DNA from: Rikenellaceae bacterium
Lineage (GTDB): Bacteria > Bacteroidota > Bacteroidia > Bacteroidales > Rikenellaceae
Assembly: GCA_902362705.1 (NCBI GenBank)
Contig: CABIXK010000001.1
Location: 174,324 to 238,323 of the forward strand
Reading direction: 5' to 3'
DNA length: 64,000 nucleotides
Each line of letters starts with the position of its first letter. Within the stretch, counting starts at the first letter, position 1. Both the position numbers and the translations under genes were made by a program. This document shows positions 42,904-50,906 of this stretch, piece by piece. The notes under the pieces are model-generated. The model had not been told where the DNA came from. It ran no database searches and worked only from the letters and a program-made list of their open reading frames with translations.

Positions 42904-44961
42904 ATGAAAAAACTTGTTATTTTGATTGCCATTGCAATCATCGGAGGGCTTCAGATCGGCTTTGCCCAGAAAAAGCAATCGTCCACCTACAACTTCGAAC
43001 GGGCAAAAGAACTCGTTCAACAGAAAGGTAATCCCGAAGAAATTCTGGAACTGCTCGGCAAGCAGCTGAAAGAGACTCCGAAATATGCAGATGCGTTGTT
43101 CTTGCGTGCAGGAATTTACGTCATGCAGAAGAAATTCGGCCGCGCCCTTGCTGATGTCAATCGGGCAATAGCCTGTTACAACAAGAAAAATGCAAATTAT
43201 TCGAAAAGCCGTTTGTACAGTTTTCGGGCACACGTCTATGCCGAATATTTGGATGAACCCAACAAGGCATTGGCCGATTATAATACGGCTTATGAGCTGG
43301 TAGATAAGGATAACCTGGAGGAGCGGAACTCATTGTTATTCGACCGGGCACAGATCCATTACGATAAAAAGGACTATAAAGCCGCCGATGCCAACTACCG
43401 GCAGATGTTGAAAAACAACGAGGCCGACCAGGCTGCCATGATCGGTATCATCCGCAATAGGATCGCACGCGAAGAGTATGACGAAGCCTTGAAGTTAGCC
43501 GATATATGCGAAAAATACAATGCCGATTACGAGGAGACTTATCGCTTCCGGATGCAGATTTACGACAAGTTGAGCGAAACGGACAAGGCGATCGATGATG
43601 CCGTAATCTATTTCGACAAATCGGATCATCCGAAACATTATCTGCTGAAATCGATTATGGGCAAGCATTTGAGTTACGCGCTTGCCAAAGTACAAGCGCA
43701 GATCCGAAAGGACAACAATTATTCGTGGAAGCAGTTGCGCATCCATATCTACAAGTGGGGGTGTGATTATGCCAATGCCATTCGTTGTTATGACCAGCTA
43801 GAACAGGAGTATGGCGCATCCGCCACGATTTATTACAACCGAAGCGAATGTTACAACGAAATCGGCGATACCGATCGGGCCGTTGCGGATATTACGCGAG
43901 CGATTGAAATGAACGATGGCGAGGATTACTATGATGTCGTCACACGTGGCGGTTATTATCGCGAGGGCGGTCGATACGCGGAAGCCATTGCCGACTTTAC
44001 GCGCGGTATCGAACTCGCCCCGACCACGGCCTATCCGTATTACCAGCGGGGCTGGTGCTACGAGTTGTCGGGCGACGACGATAAGGCAATGGAAGACTAT
44101 AATGCAGGTATTGATGTAGACAAGACCTATCCGTATATTTTCTTGATGCGCGGCGAATTGTATCGTAAACGAGGCGATACGGAGCGGGCAAATGCCGACT
44201 TTGAGGAGATTATTAAACAGGATACGGTCGCAGAATCTGGCAGCTGCCGCCAATATGCACTGCATTTCCTCGGCAGAGATGAAGAGGCACTCGAATGGAT
44301 GGAACGGATAATAGCAGACGAACCGACAAGAAACGGAGGTTACTACGACAAATCATGTCTGCTTGCGCGTATGGGATACCTAAGGGAATCGGTCGATGCA
44401 CTGCGCAAAGCCCTTGAACTCGGCTACCGCAGTTTTGCCCATATCGAGCACGACGATGACATGGATCCGCTTCGCGAGATGCCGGAGTTTCAGACCCTGA
44501 TCGAGGAGTACAAGGCAAAGCCCATAAACATCACAGAGAAGGGCGCGTCAGCCGACAAGGTCGAAACGATCTCGGAAATTCAGATACGCAAGATGTACAG
44601 CGGTGTATACGAGGTGCCTTGTACAATCAACGATCTGCCGCTGAAATTCATCTTCGACACGGAAGCAAGCACCGTGACGATTTCATCGGTAGAAGCATCG
44701 TTCATGCTTAAAAACGGTTACCTGAAAGAGGCGGACATCAAAGGCAAGGAGTATTGCAGTACGGCGACGGGCGAAATCCACGAAGGGACGAAGATCCGAT
44801 TGCGGGAGATCAAAATCGGAGATTCCGTACTGCGCAATGTCGAAGCCTCGGTAACACATAACCAACAAGCTCCTCTTCTGCTCGGGCAATCGGTGCTGGA
44901 GCGCTTCGGGACCATTACGATCGATAATATCAATTCGAGGTTGATCATCAAACAGAAATAG
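42904..44961 (+). CDS. Exported TPR protein with a retropepsin-like domain, active-site Gly missing
   Basis: 685 residues. A signal peptide (MKKLVILIAIAIIGGLQIGFAQ) precedes about ten TPR units up to residue 540 (for example YFDKSDHPKHYL; YPYYQRGWCYELSGDDDKA). The last 110 residues form a single aspartyl-protease domain: LKFIFDTEASTVTISS, later APLLLGQSVLERFG. The canonical triad Asp-Thr-Gly reads D585-T586-E587, a GGA to GAA type change, so the enzyme may be inactive or act as a binding domain. It is 31 bp downstream of the coiled-coil gene and 2 bp upstream of the next ORF, so these genes form an operon. Confidence 0.8.
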   Translation: MKKLVILIAIAIIGGLQIGFAQKKQSSTYNFERAKELVQQKGNPEEILELLGKQLKETPKYADALFLRAGIYVMQKKFGRALADVNRAIACYNKKNANYSKSRLYSFRAHVYAEYLDEPNKALADYNTAYELVDKDNLEERNSLLFDRAQIHYDKKDYKAADANYRQMLKNNEADQAAMIGIIRNRIAREEYDEALKLADICEKYNADYEETYRFRMQIYDKLSETDKAIDDAVIYFDKSDHPKHYLLKSIMGKHLSYALAKVQAQIRKDNNYSWKQLRIHIYKWGCDYANAIRCYDQLEQEYGASATIYYNRSECYNEIGDTDRAVADITRAIEMNDGEDYYDVVTRGGYYREGGRYAEAIADFTRGIELAPTTAYPYYQRGWCYELSGDDDKAMEDYNAGIDVDKTYPYIFLMRGELYRKRGDTERANADFEEIIKQDTVAESGSCRQYALHFLGRDEEALEWMERIIADEPTRNGGYYDKSCLLARMGYLRESVDALRKALELGYRSFAHIEHDDDMDPLREMPEFQTLIEEYKAKPINITEKGASADKVETISEIQIRKMYSGVYEVPCTINDLPLKFIFDTEASTVTISSVEASFMLKNGYLKEADIKGKEYCSTATGEIHEGTKIRLREIKIGDSVLRNVEASVTHNQQAPLLLGQSVLERFGTITIDNINSRLIIKQK

Positions 44962-44963
44962 CC

Positions 44964-46252
44964 ATGAACCGTAAAAATCAAGTCAAAATTTGCGAAAATT
45001 GCACGCATTGCAAGCAGGATATCAATCGTGGTATCATATGCGGGCTGACCAATGAATACGCAACATTCGAAGCGGGTGCCCGGAGTTCGACGCAAACGAT
45101 TCCTATATCGCAAAACGGCGCGCCTGGAAAAACAAGGAGGCAGACAACGGCCCCAATCATATTAGGGATCTTCCCGTAGTCTTCTTTACCTATCTGTTTT
45201 GCCTCATAAGCTCGTTAGTAGGAGATGATAATCCGAACGTCACATGGGTGTTACTTGCCGTTAGTGTGGTAATAATAGGCATTTCGTTGTGCATATTTTT
45301 TCACGCGCGAGGCCGTAATATATGGCGCGACCGCAGCAAACTGAATCGGAACAAAATAAAAGAGATTCTTCGTGTCGAGGGCTACTGTCCGCAGATCGGA
45401 GAGAATGGCGCGATAACATTCAAAATAGAAGGAGAAACCTATAAAACAGCTTGTTATGAGCAGATGCATGTGCCTGTATTTCAGTTGATGCATGGATTCT
45501 GTTATGAAGAAGACATAGACATAGCTCGCGCTGCGGCTCTTAAAGTAATGGACGATATAGTTATGGCCAAAATCACGGTTAAACAATATCCGGAGCAAGA
45601 GCAAGGTCTTTGGATTTTCATATCGGTTGAGGTTGCGACCGACTCGGCTGAAGAGATAGGGAAACATTTTGCGGACTATGTAACTATTGTCAGTATTGCA
45701 AAGGATTGGTTTATACAATTGCTTGATGAATACCACGAACAGCACCAGGAAACACCTATGCCCGTACTTTGGCGTAATGAATTCTATTTCCCTGAATACT
45801 ACTGGATTCCTCAGATGGCCGAGGCGGTCTGCAAAGGAGAATTGGCTGTCGACGTACTATCGGATGAAGCGTGGTTGCGACAACAGATCTTTTCGAGAGT
45901 TCCAGCCGAAACCGCCCAAGAATGGAGCACGTTTCATATCGAACGCATCAATAAGTATGGCGACTACAAGTTCTATGTTTATGGATTCCCTGAACCTCGA
46001 AGTATTCCCGAAGCCAAGTATGGCGCTATCCTGCTGAATACGCAAACCAAGGTATTCGACTACTATACGCTGGAGTTTTCCTACAACGGCAAATGGGTGT
46101 TGGGCCGTATGCAAGGCATGCAACACATAAATTACGGGGAATTGGAAGCGCAGCCCGATGTCGACGCCTTTGCCGATTGGATATTCAGTAACGACAAGAC
46201 TCCGCAAGCAATTACAGACTGCGAGAAAGGCGAAACAAAAAATATCAATTGA
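44964..46252 (+). pseudogene. Frameshifted zinc-ribbon and membrane protein gene
   Basis: The first frame begins MNRKNQVKICENCTHC, continues KQDINRGIICGLTNEY and loses sense at AGARSS. One base later the other frame continues as CPEFDANDSYIAKRRAWKN, a membrane helix (VTWVLLAVSVVIIGISLCIF) and a 300-residue soluble part to the stop at 46252. A single missing base near 45080 (after GCGGG) explains both, giving about 428 residues: a four-cysteine metal knuckle, one or two membrane helices and a domain of unknown function. The alternative is two genes, the second from a GTG at 45248. The shift lies next to a G-run, so sequence error is possible. Confidence 0.65.
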
Positions 46253-46263
46253 CCGTATCATAA

Positions 46264-46293
46264 ATTTCATACACTCCGGCTCCATTTCATACA
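46264..46293 (+). promoter_or_regulatory. Predicted LytTR-binding site upstream of the LytTR gene
   Basis: Two perfect copies of ATTTCATACA (46264-46273 and 46284-46293), 20 bp apart start to start, about two helical turns. The second ends 39 bp before the -7 element. An equivalent pair lies upstream of the alpha-2-macroglobulin gene at 50784-50814, at the same distance from its proposed promoter. Confidence 0.7.
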
Positions 46294-46308
46294 TTGGCAG
46301 CCGGATTA

Positions 46309-46340
46309 TTTGGCCTTCATCCGAAAGTTCCCTAATTTTG
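46309..46340 (+). promoter_or_regulatory. Promoter of the LytTR operon
   Basis: TTTG (46309-46312), 20 bp, TAATTTTG (46333-46340); the ATG follows at 46359. Confidence 0.75.
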
Positions 46341-46358
46341 TTTACGATAACAGAACCG

Positions 46359-46721
46359 ATGACGAAACAATTGATCATATCCACATCGAACGACCTGGTG
46401 CGCATCGCACCCGACCGCATCGTCTATATCTCCTCCGACGGCAACTACTCCACGCTCGTGCAGGCCGACGGCGAGATGCGCATGCTGTCGTTTCAGTTGG
46501 GACAGATCGAGAAGATGATCGCCTCGCAGCTCGGCAGCGACGGAAACAGCTTCATTCGCATCGGCAAGAGTTTGATCATTAACCGCTCATATATCTATTA
46601 TATCAACGTGCCGAAGCAGAAACTCGTGCTTTCGGATGTAACGACGTTCAGTCATACGGTTACGGCATCGCGCGAGGCGTTGAAGCAACTGAAGGAGCTT
46701 TTGGAGAAGGAGGCCAAATAA
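46359..46721 (+). CDS. LytTR-domain transcriptional regulator without receiver domain
   Basis: 120 residues, essentially only a LytTR DNA-binding domain: DLVRIAPDRIVYISSDGNYS near the start, later FIRIGKSLIINRSYIYYI, the usual core of beta-strand DNA binders of the AgrA/LytR type. ATG 46359 lies 18 bp after the promoter; upstream in-frame codons belong to the end of the preceding gene. Lacking a receiver domain, it must be controlled by another protein or by level. Paired repeats upstream suggest autoregulation. First of four closely spaced genes. Confidence 0.85.
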   Translation: MTKQLIISTSNDLVRIAPDRIVYISSDGNYSTLVQADGEMRMLSFQLGQIEKMIASQLGSDGNSFIRIGKSLIINRSYIYYINVPKQKLVLSDVTTFSHTVTASREALKQLKELLEKEAK

Positions 46722-46722
46722 C

Positions 46723-47610
46723 ATGAAAGACGAAAAAGAGATACGGGACGACGAAATCCGCATCATTGGCAACGATACGCCCCCTCCGCAGCCGCCTGTC
46801 CGGCGGTTGTGGGGCTGGATCGCGTTCGGCCTTGCGACAGTCGTTCTTGTGATCGTATTGGTGCTTGCGATATGGAATGTCCGAGAAGTTGCACAACCGG
46901 ATGCCGAAACCTATTTCGAGCCGCAGCCTGCACCGGCGGCCACCGAGGTCCGAGCTCCGCAGCAATTGGGACAAGCAGTCGATTCGCTTGCCGACGGATT
47001 CACCGAGGTTCGCGACACGACGATCAACGACATCCCGCTGCGCATCTATATTCCGCACAATGCCGAAATGACGCTGCACGTCGGGCGGCTCGACAAGCGC
47101 GACACGACGATCGTCTATGCCGCGCAGGCGGCCGACATCCGGCGCGACAACCGCAAAATCGTCGGCGCCTTCGTGCTGCGGGGCGAACCGCTGGCATGGG
47201 GGCTGTCGAAAAAGGGTTATTGCGCCGTAATCGACGGCCGAATCACCGTTGGCGTCGCGGCCAATTCTCCGCTCTTCGAAGAGGCGACCGAACGCGGAGG
47301 CTACTTTTTCCGCCAATATGCGCTGGTGGACAACGGCCGGTTGGTCGAGAACGAGCCGAAGAACAAGTCGATCCGCCGCTCGCTCTGCGACCGGGGCGGC
47401 GAAATCATGATGATCGAAACGCTCTCTGCAGAATCGTTCCACGACTTCGCGCAAGCATTGGTCGACCTCGGCGCAGACCATGCGATCTATTTGGTCGGCA
47501 GCACCTCCTATGGCTGGGCGGTGGACGGTGAGGGCGCGCAGCACGAGTTTGGTGTCGAAAACTCGCACCTGCCGAGATATACGAGTTATATTGTTTGGAG
47601 AAGAAAATAG
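46723..47610 (+). CDS. Membrane-anchored phosphodiester-glycosidase-like protein
   Basis: 295 residues, starting 1 bp after the LytTR stop. A cytoplasmic Pro-rich N-terminus and one membrane helix (WIAFGLATVVLVIVLVLAIW, about 31-50) place the rest in the periplasm. The C-terminal domain (GAFVLRGEPLAWGLSKKGYC, then FRQYALVDNGRLV and HAIYLVGSTSYGWAVDG) resembles the NAGPA/phosphodiester glycosidase fold, a tentative match. Membrane partners encoded directly after LytTR-only regulators often control them, so this may be the sensor or anchor of that regulator. Confidence 0.6.
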   Translation: MKDEKEIRDDEIRIIGNDTPPPQPPVRRLWGWIAFGLATVVLVIVLVLAIWNVREVAQPDAETYFEPQPAPAATEVRAPQQLGQAVDSLADGFTEVRDTTINDIPLRIYIPHNAEMTLHVGRLDKRDTTIVYAAQAADIRRDNRKIVGAFVLRGEPLAWGLSKKGYCAVIDGRITVGVAANSPLFEEATERGGYFFRQYALVDNGRLVENEPKNKSIRRSLCDRGGEIMMIETLSAESFHDFAQALVDLGADHAIYLVGSTSYGWAVDGEGAQHEFGVENSHLPRYTSYIVWRRK

Positions 47611-47612
47611 CG

Positions 47613-48641
47613 ATGGACACAAAGAAAATAAAGATTCGGCGCGAGAATGGCGAGGAGGTCGAAGCGCAGGCCCCCGTCATCGTATCGGCCAGCCGCGCGA
47701 CGGACATTCCGGCTTTCTATGCTGACTGGTTTCTGCTCCGCTTGAAAGTTGGCTACTCCGCGTGGACCAATCCGTTTAATGGTGTCCGCAGTTATATCGC
47801 GTATGACCGCACGCGGTTGATCGTATTTTGGTCGAAGAACCCCGAGCCGCTGTTGAAAAACGGCGGCTGTCTGGATTATCTCGCGCAAAAAGGCATCCAT
47901 ACGTACATCCAATACACACTGAACGATTACGTTGCGGAGAAGTTGGAGCGAGGCGTGCCGGCGTTACAGGGTCGGGTAGACACCTTCAAGCGGTTGGTCG
48001 ATCGGCTGGGTTTCGGCAAAGTGATCTGGCGTTTTGACCCCATGATGCTGACCGACGCGATCGGAACCGACGAGATTCTGGAAAAAGTCAGACGGATCGG
48101 CAACCAACTGAAGGGCTACACCGAAAAACTAGTCTTCAGTTATGCCGATATTCGGGCTTATCGCAAGGTGCAATCCAATCTCACGAAAAACGAAATTCGG
48201 TTCCGGGAGTTCGAAGAGGCGGATATGCTCGCCATCGCGCGCGGATTGTCGGAACTGAACCGTTCGTGGGGTTATACGCTCGCCACTTGCGGCGAAAAGA
48301 TCGATCTCGAACCATTCGGCATCGTCCATAACAAATGCGTGGACGACGATCTGATGATCAAATACTTCTCGGACGACGAGGCGCTGATGGATTTCCTTGG
48401 AGTCGAGATCGTCAAGGGGGACTTGTTCAATCCGGGCGGCAAGATCGTCAAACATCGTAACAACAAGGACAAGGGGCAGCGGCAATTCTGCGGCTGCATC
48501 ATCAGCAAGGACATCGGTGAGTACAACACCTGCCCGCACCTGTGCGAATACTGCTATGCCAATGCCAGCAAGGAGACCGCCCTCCGCAACTGGCAGCAGC
48601 ACAGGGAAAACCCTAATTCAGAAACCATTTTAGGAAAATAA
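47613..48641 (+). CDS. DUF1848 family protein (radical-SAM-like)
   Basis: 342 residues from ATG 47613, 2 bp after the previous stop. The start VIVSASRATDIPAFYADW and the end with clustered cysteines (QFCGCIISKDIGEYNTCPH, then LCEYCYAN) are the hallmarks of DUF1848. The cysteines probably hold an iron-sulfur cluster. Function in the family is not established; the cytoplasmic location and link to a LytTR regulator are the only context. Confidence 0.82.
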   Translation: MDTKKIKIRRENGEEVEAQAPVIVSASRATDIPAFYADWFLLRLKVGYSAWTNPFNGVRSYIAYDRTRLIVFWSKNPEPLLKNGGCLDYLAQKGIHTYIQYTLNDYVAEKLERGVPALQGRVDTFKRLVDRLGFGKVIWRFDPMMLTDAIGTDEILEKVRRIGNQLKGYTEKLVFSYADIRAYRKVQSNLTKNEIRFREFEEADMLAIARGLSELNRSWGYTLATCGEKIDLEPFGIVHNKCVDDDLMIKYFSDDEALMDFLGVEIVKGDLFNPGGKIVKHRNNKDKGQRQFCGCIISKDIGEYNTCPHLCEYCYANASKETALRNWQQHRENPNSETILGK

Positions 48642-48655
48642 CAAGTAATAAAACA

Positions 48656-50200
48656 ATGCCTCCCAAAGATTCGATCATTATCGAGCGATCGACCAATTAT
48701 GCATTTGCCTTATCCAATTCGAACACACCGGTATCGTTCGCTGCTATTCGCAATATCTCGGCGCAGTTTTATAGATGGCTGTCGCAAAAACTTCAAACAA
48801 GCTTGTATAATGATATTTCGAGAGGGGTTTGCGCATTGGATTCCGAACCTTGCCTAAACGCTTATATGTTCGCATTGGGAAAGATGCACAATGCCAAATT
48901 AAGAAGGGCCTACGATCATCTTTCGCCGGAGTTTCTGCAGCACGAAACGATCGACATCGTGGATTACGGATGCGGACAGGGCATGGGCTGCATCTGTTAT
49001 GCCGACTTTTTGCGTGAAAATGGGCTGTCGCAGCGGGTGCGCCGCGTCGTGTTGATCGAACCGTCTCGATTGGCATTGGCGCGGGCGGCGCTGCATGTGT
49101 CGCTTATGTTCCCAAATGCAGAGTTGCGAACCGTTTGCAAGGGTTTCGATGACTTGTTGCCCGAGGATTTATGTTCCGATACCGACACACCGACCCTGCA
49201 TATCTTGTCGAATGTACTCGATATTGGCGACAGATTTTATAGCCTCGACCGGTTCTCTGACTTGGTTGCCGGCATCTTGAAGGGAGATAACGAGTTTGTC
49301 TGCGTTGGGCCGCTTTTTGGAAATGACAATGATCTTAAAATCAATCGTTTCCTTACTCGTGTAAATATCGAATCCTATTTCAATGTCCAGTATACAGCAG
49401 GAGAATTTGTTACTGACAAGGATTGGACATGTGTTATATATTGCGGAAAATCAGAGAAATATAGTGCTGAATATTATGATTATCTAAAAAAAGCAAACAA
49501 TGGTGATACTAAAGCTATGGTTGATTTGGCTGTACTATTTATTTATGGTAATGGCGTGAAAAAATCTGACAAAAAAGCTATGTATTGGTTTAGAAAAGCA
49601 GCAGATCTGGGATATCGCTTAGCAGAGTACAATATGGGAGTAGCTTATGAGCAGGGATTGTTAGGTGTGTCAATAGATATAGATGAAGCTATTAAATGGT
49701 ATACTAAAGCAGCAGATAAAGGAGAACATCGGTCTCAGGTCAATTTAGCTTATTTATATTTAGGTAACAATGGAGGCGAACTAAATTTTCATCTCGCTGT
49801 TAAATATATATGTATGTATGCTCCCAAAGCGGATTTTACAGCATATAGCCATTTGTCTGAATTAAAAACAAAAATTGAAAATTGGTTAATGGAGCATAAT
49901 ATTTGTGGAAAAGTATTCCTAAAACAAAGTTTTGCTCATAAAGCAGCTATAGAGTTTATGAAAAGTACCGATGTCTCATATTGCGAAAATATTTTAACTC
50001 TATGTGATATTCTTTTATTGCCTGAACGAGACTATGAAATAGATAACAAAAGATTAAGCGAGTGTCGAACCCGTGGATTTGATACTCGAATAGACTTCCG
50101 GGAAATCCCTTGCTATGTTATAGAAAGTTCAAAAGGTATACTTGCAAGATTCGGTTTTTTAATTCCTGAAGATGACATCTTTCGTGTTACATACAAATAG
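48656..50200 (+). CDS. Methyltransferase-like domain fused to Sel1 repeats
   Basis: 514 residues. The N-terminal 270 residues look like a class I methyltransferase: IDIVDYGCGQGMGCICYADF is the SAM-binding motif and VVLIEPSRLALARAAL the next acidic strand. From about residue 278, Sel1-type TPR repeats follow (GDTKAMVDLAVLFIYGNGV; AEYNMGVAYEQGLLGVSID). Base composition changes at about 49300: the first part is GC-balanced like its neighbours, the second clearly AT-rich. That suggests a gene fusion or replacement of the 3' end. Substrate unknown. Confidence 0.72.
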   Translation: MPPKDSIIIERSTNYAFALSNSNTPVSFAAIRNISAQFYRWLSQKLQTSLYNDISRGVCALDSEPCLNAYMFALGKMHNAKLRRAYDHLSPEFLQHETIDIVDYGCGQGMGCICYADFLRENGLSQRVRRVVLIEPSRLALARAALHVSLMFPNAELRTVCKGFDDLLPEDLCSDTDTPTLHILSNVLDIGDRFYSLDRFSDLVAGILKGDNEFVCVGPLFGNDNDLKINRFLTRVNIESYFNVQYTAGEFVTDKDWTCVIYCGKSEKYSAEYYDYLKKANNGDTKAMVDLAVLFIYGNGVKKSDKKAMYWFRKAADLGYRLAEYNMGVAYEQGLLGVSIDIDEAIKWYTKAADKGEHRSQVNLAYLYLGNNGGELNFHLAVKYICMYAPKADFTAYSHLSELKTKIENWLMEHNICGKVFLKQSFAHKAAIEFMKSTDVSYCENILTLCDILLLPERDYEIDNKRLSECRTRGFDTRIDFREIPCYVIESSKGILARFGFLIPEDDIFRVTYK

Positions 50201-50783
50201 TATTGTATATAATTTCTAAATAAACCCAAGATGGAACTGCCTACCGCGCAGTTCCATCTTTTCCCTCCTCCTCCAAAAGTCAGTTCTTCCTGTATCATTC
50301 TCTATCATTATTAAAGCGATAAATACCTCTTTCGAGGACCTCGATATGTTCTTGTATCGGTAGGATGTAATTATCAGCAGGTGAACAATATCGAGTTACA
50401 CGAAGACCGAATAACAACAAATAAAGAACTAATCAAAGTTTTTTTAACTTCTTCATAATTCTTTAAATTTAATGTTAATTCACCAGTGTTGCCACTGGCT
50501 ACATCTTTTGTTTTTAGGTGTATTCAACACCAATCTTCTGCAAAATACATATTTTACACAAATTTGGACTTGTTTTGTCGCGTTTTAATCATTTTCGTAT
50601 CAATCAAGGAGTATGATAATATCTCGTCCTTCCACAAAGACCTTATTGAAATTAAATTGAATGGCAAATGGGGAATCATTAACTCGAAAGGTGAGATCGT
50701 TGTGCCAGCCAAATATGATAAGACCATCTTATAAGGCAGTAACTCTCTCGGGGGTGTCTTCACCAAATTTCATCTTCGCGCCC
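50201..50783 (+). pseudogene. Gene-poor stretch with a WG-repeat protein remnant
   Basis: Within 580 bp only one fragment is protein-like: 50609-50734 encodes EYDNISSFHKDLIEIKLNGK and then WGIINSKGEIVVPAKYD, a classic WG beta-repeat, ended by TAA. Its upstream part and start are missing. The rest is AT-rich and holds nothing I can name. Confidence 0.55.
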
Positions 50784-50861
50784 ATTTCATACACCCCCGC
50801 TCCGATTTCGTACAGCCGCAGGAAAAACGCGTGGTTGTACGATTTCTTTTTGTCAGTTTTG
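50784..50861 (+). promoter_or_regulatory. Predicted LytTR-controlled promoter of the alpha-2-macroglobulin operon
   Basis: ATTTCATACA (50784-50793) and ATTTCGTACA (50805-50814) form a pair like the one upstream of the LytTR gene, and the bases between them are also similar (GCTCC). CAGTTTTG (50854-50861), an imperfect -7 element, begins 39 bp past the second repeat, the same distance as at the LytTR promoter. No good -33 is present, which fits a promoter needing an activator. Confidence 0.65.
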
Positions 50862-50906
50862 TACTTGCAAACGTATATCGATAACACAAAAACAAGTATA
50901 AAACTG

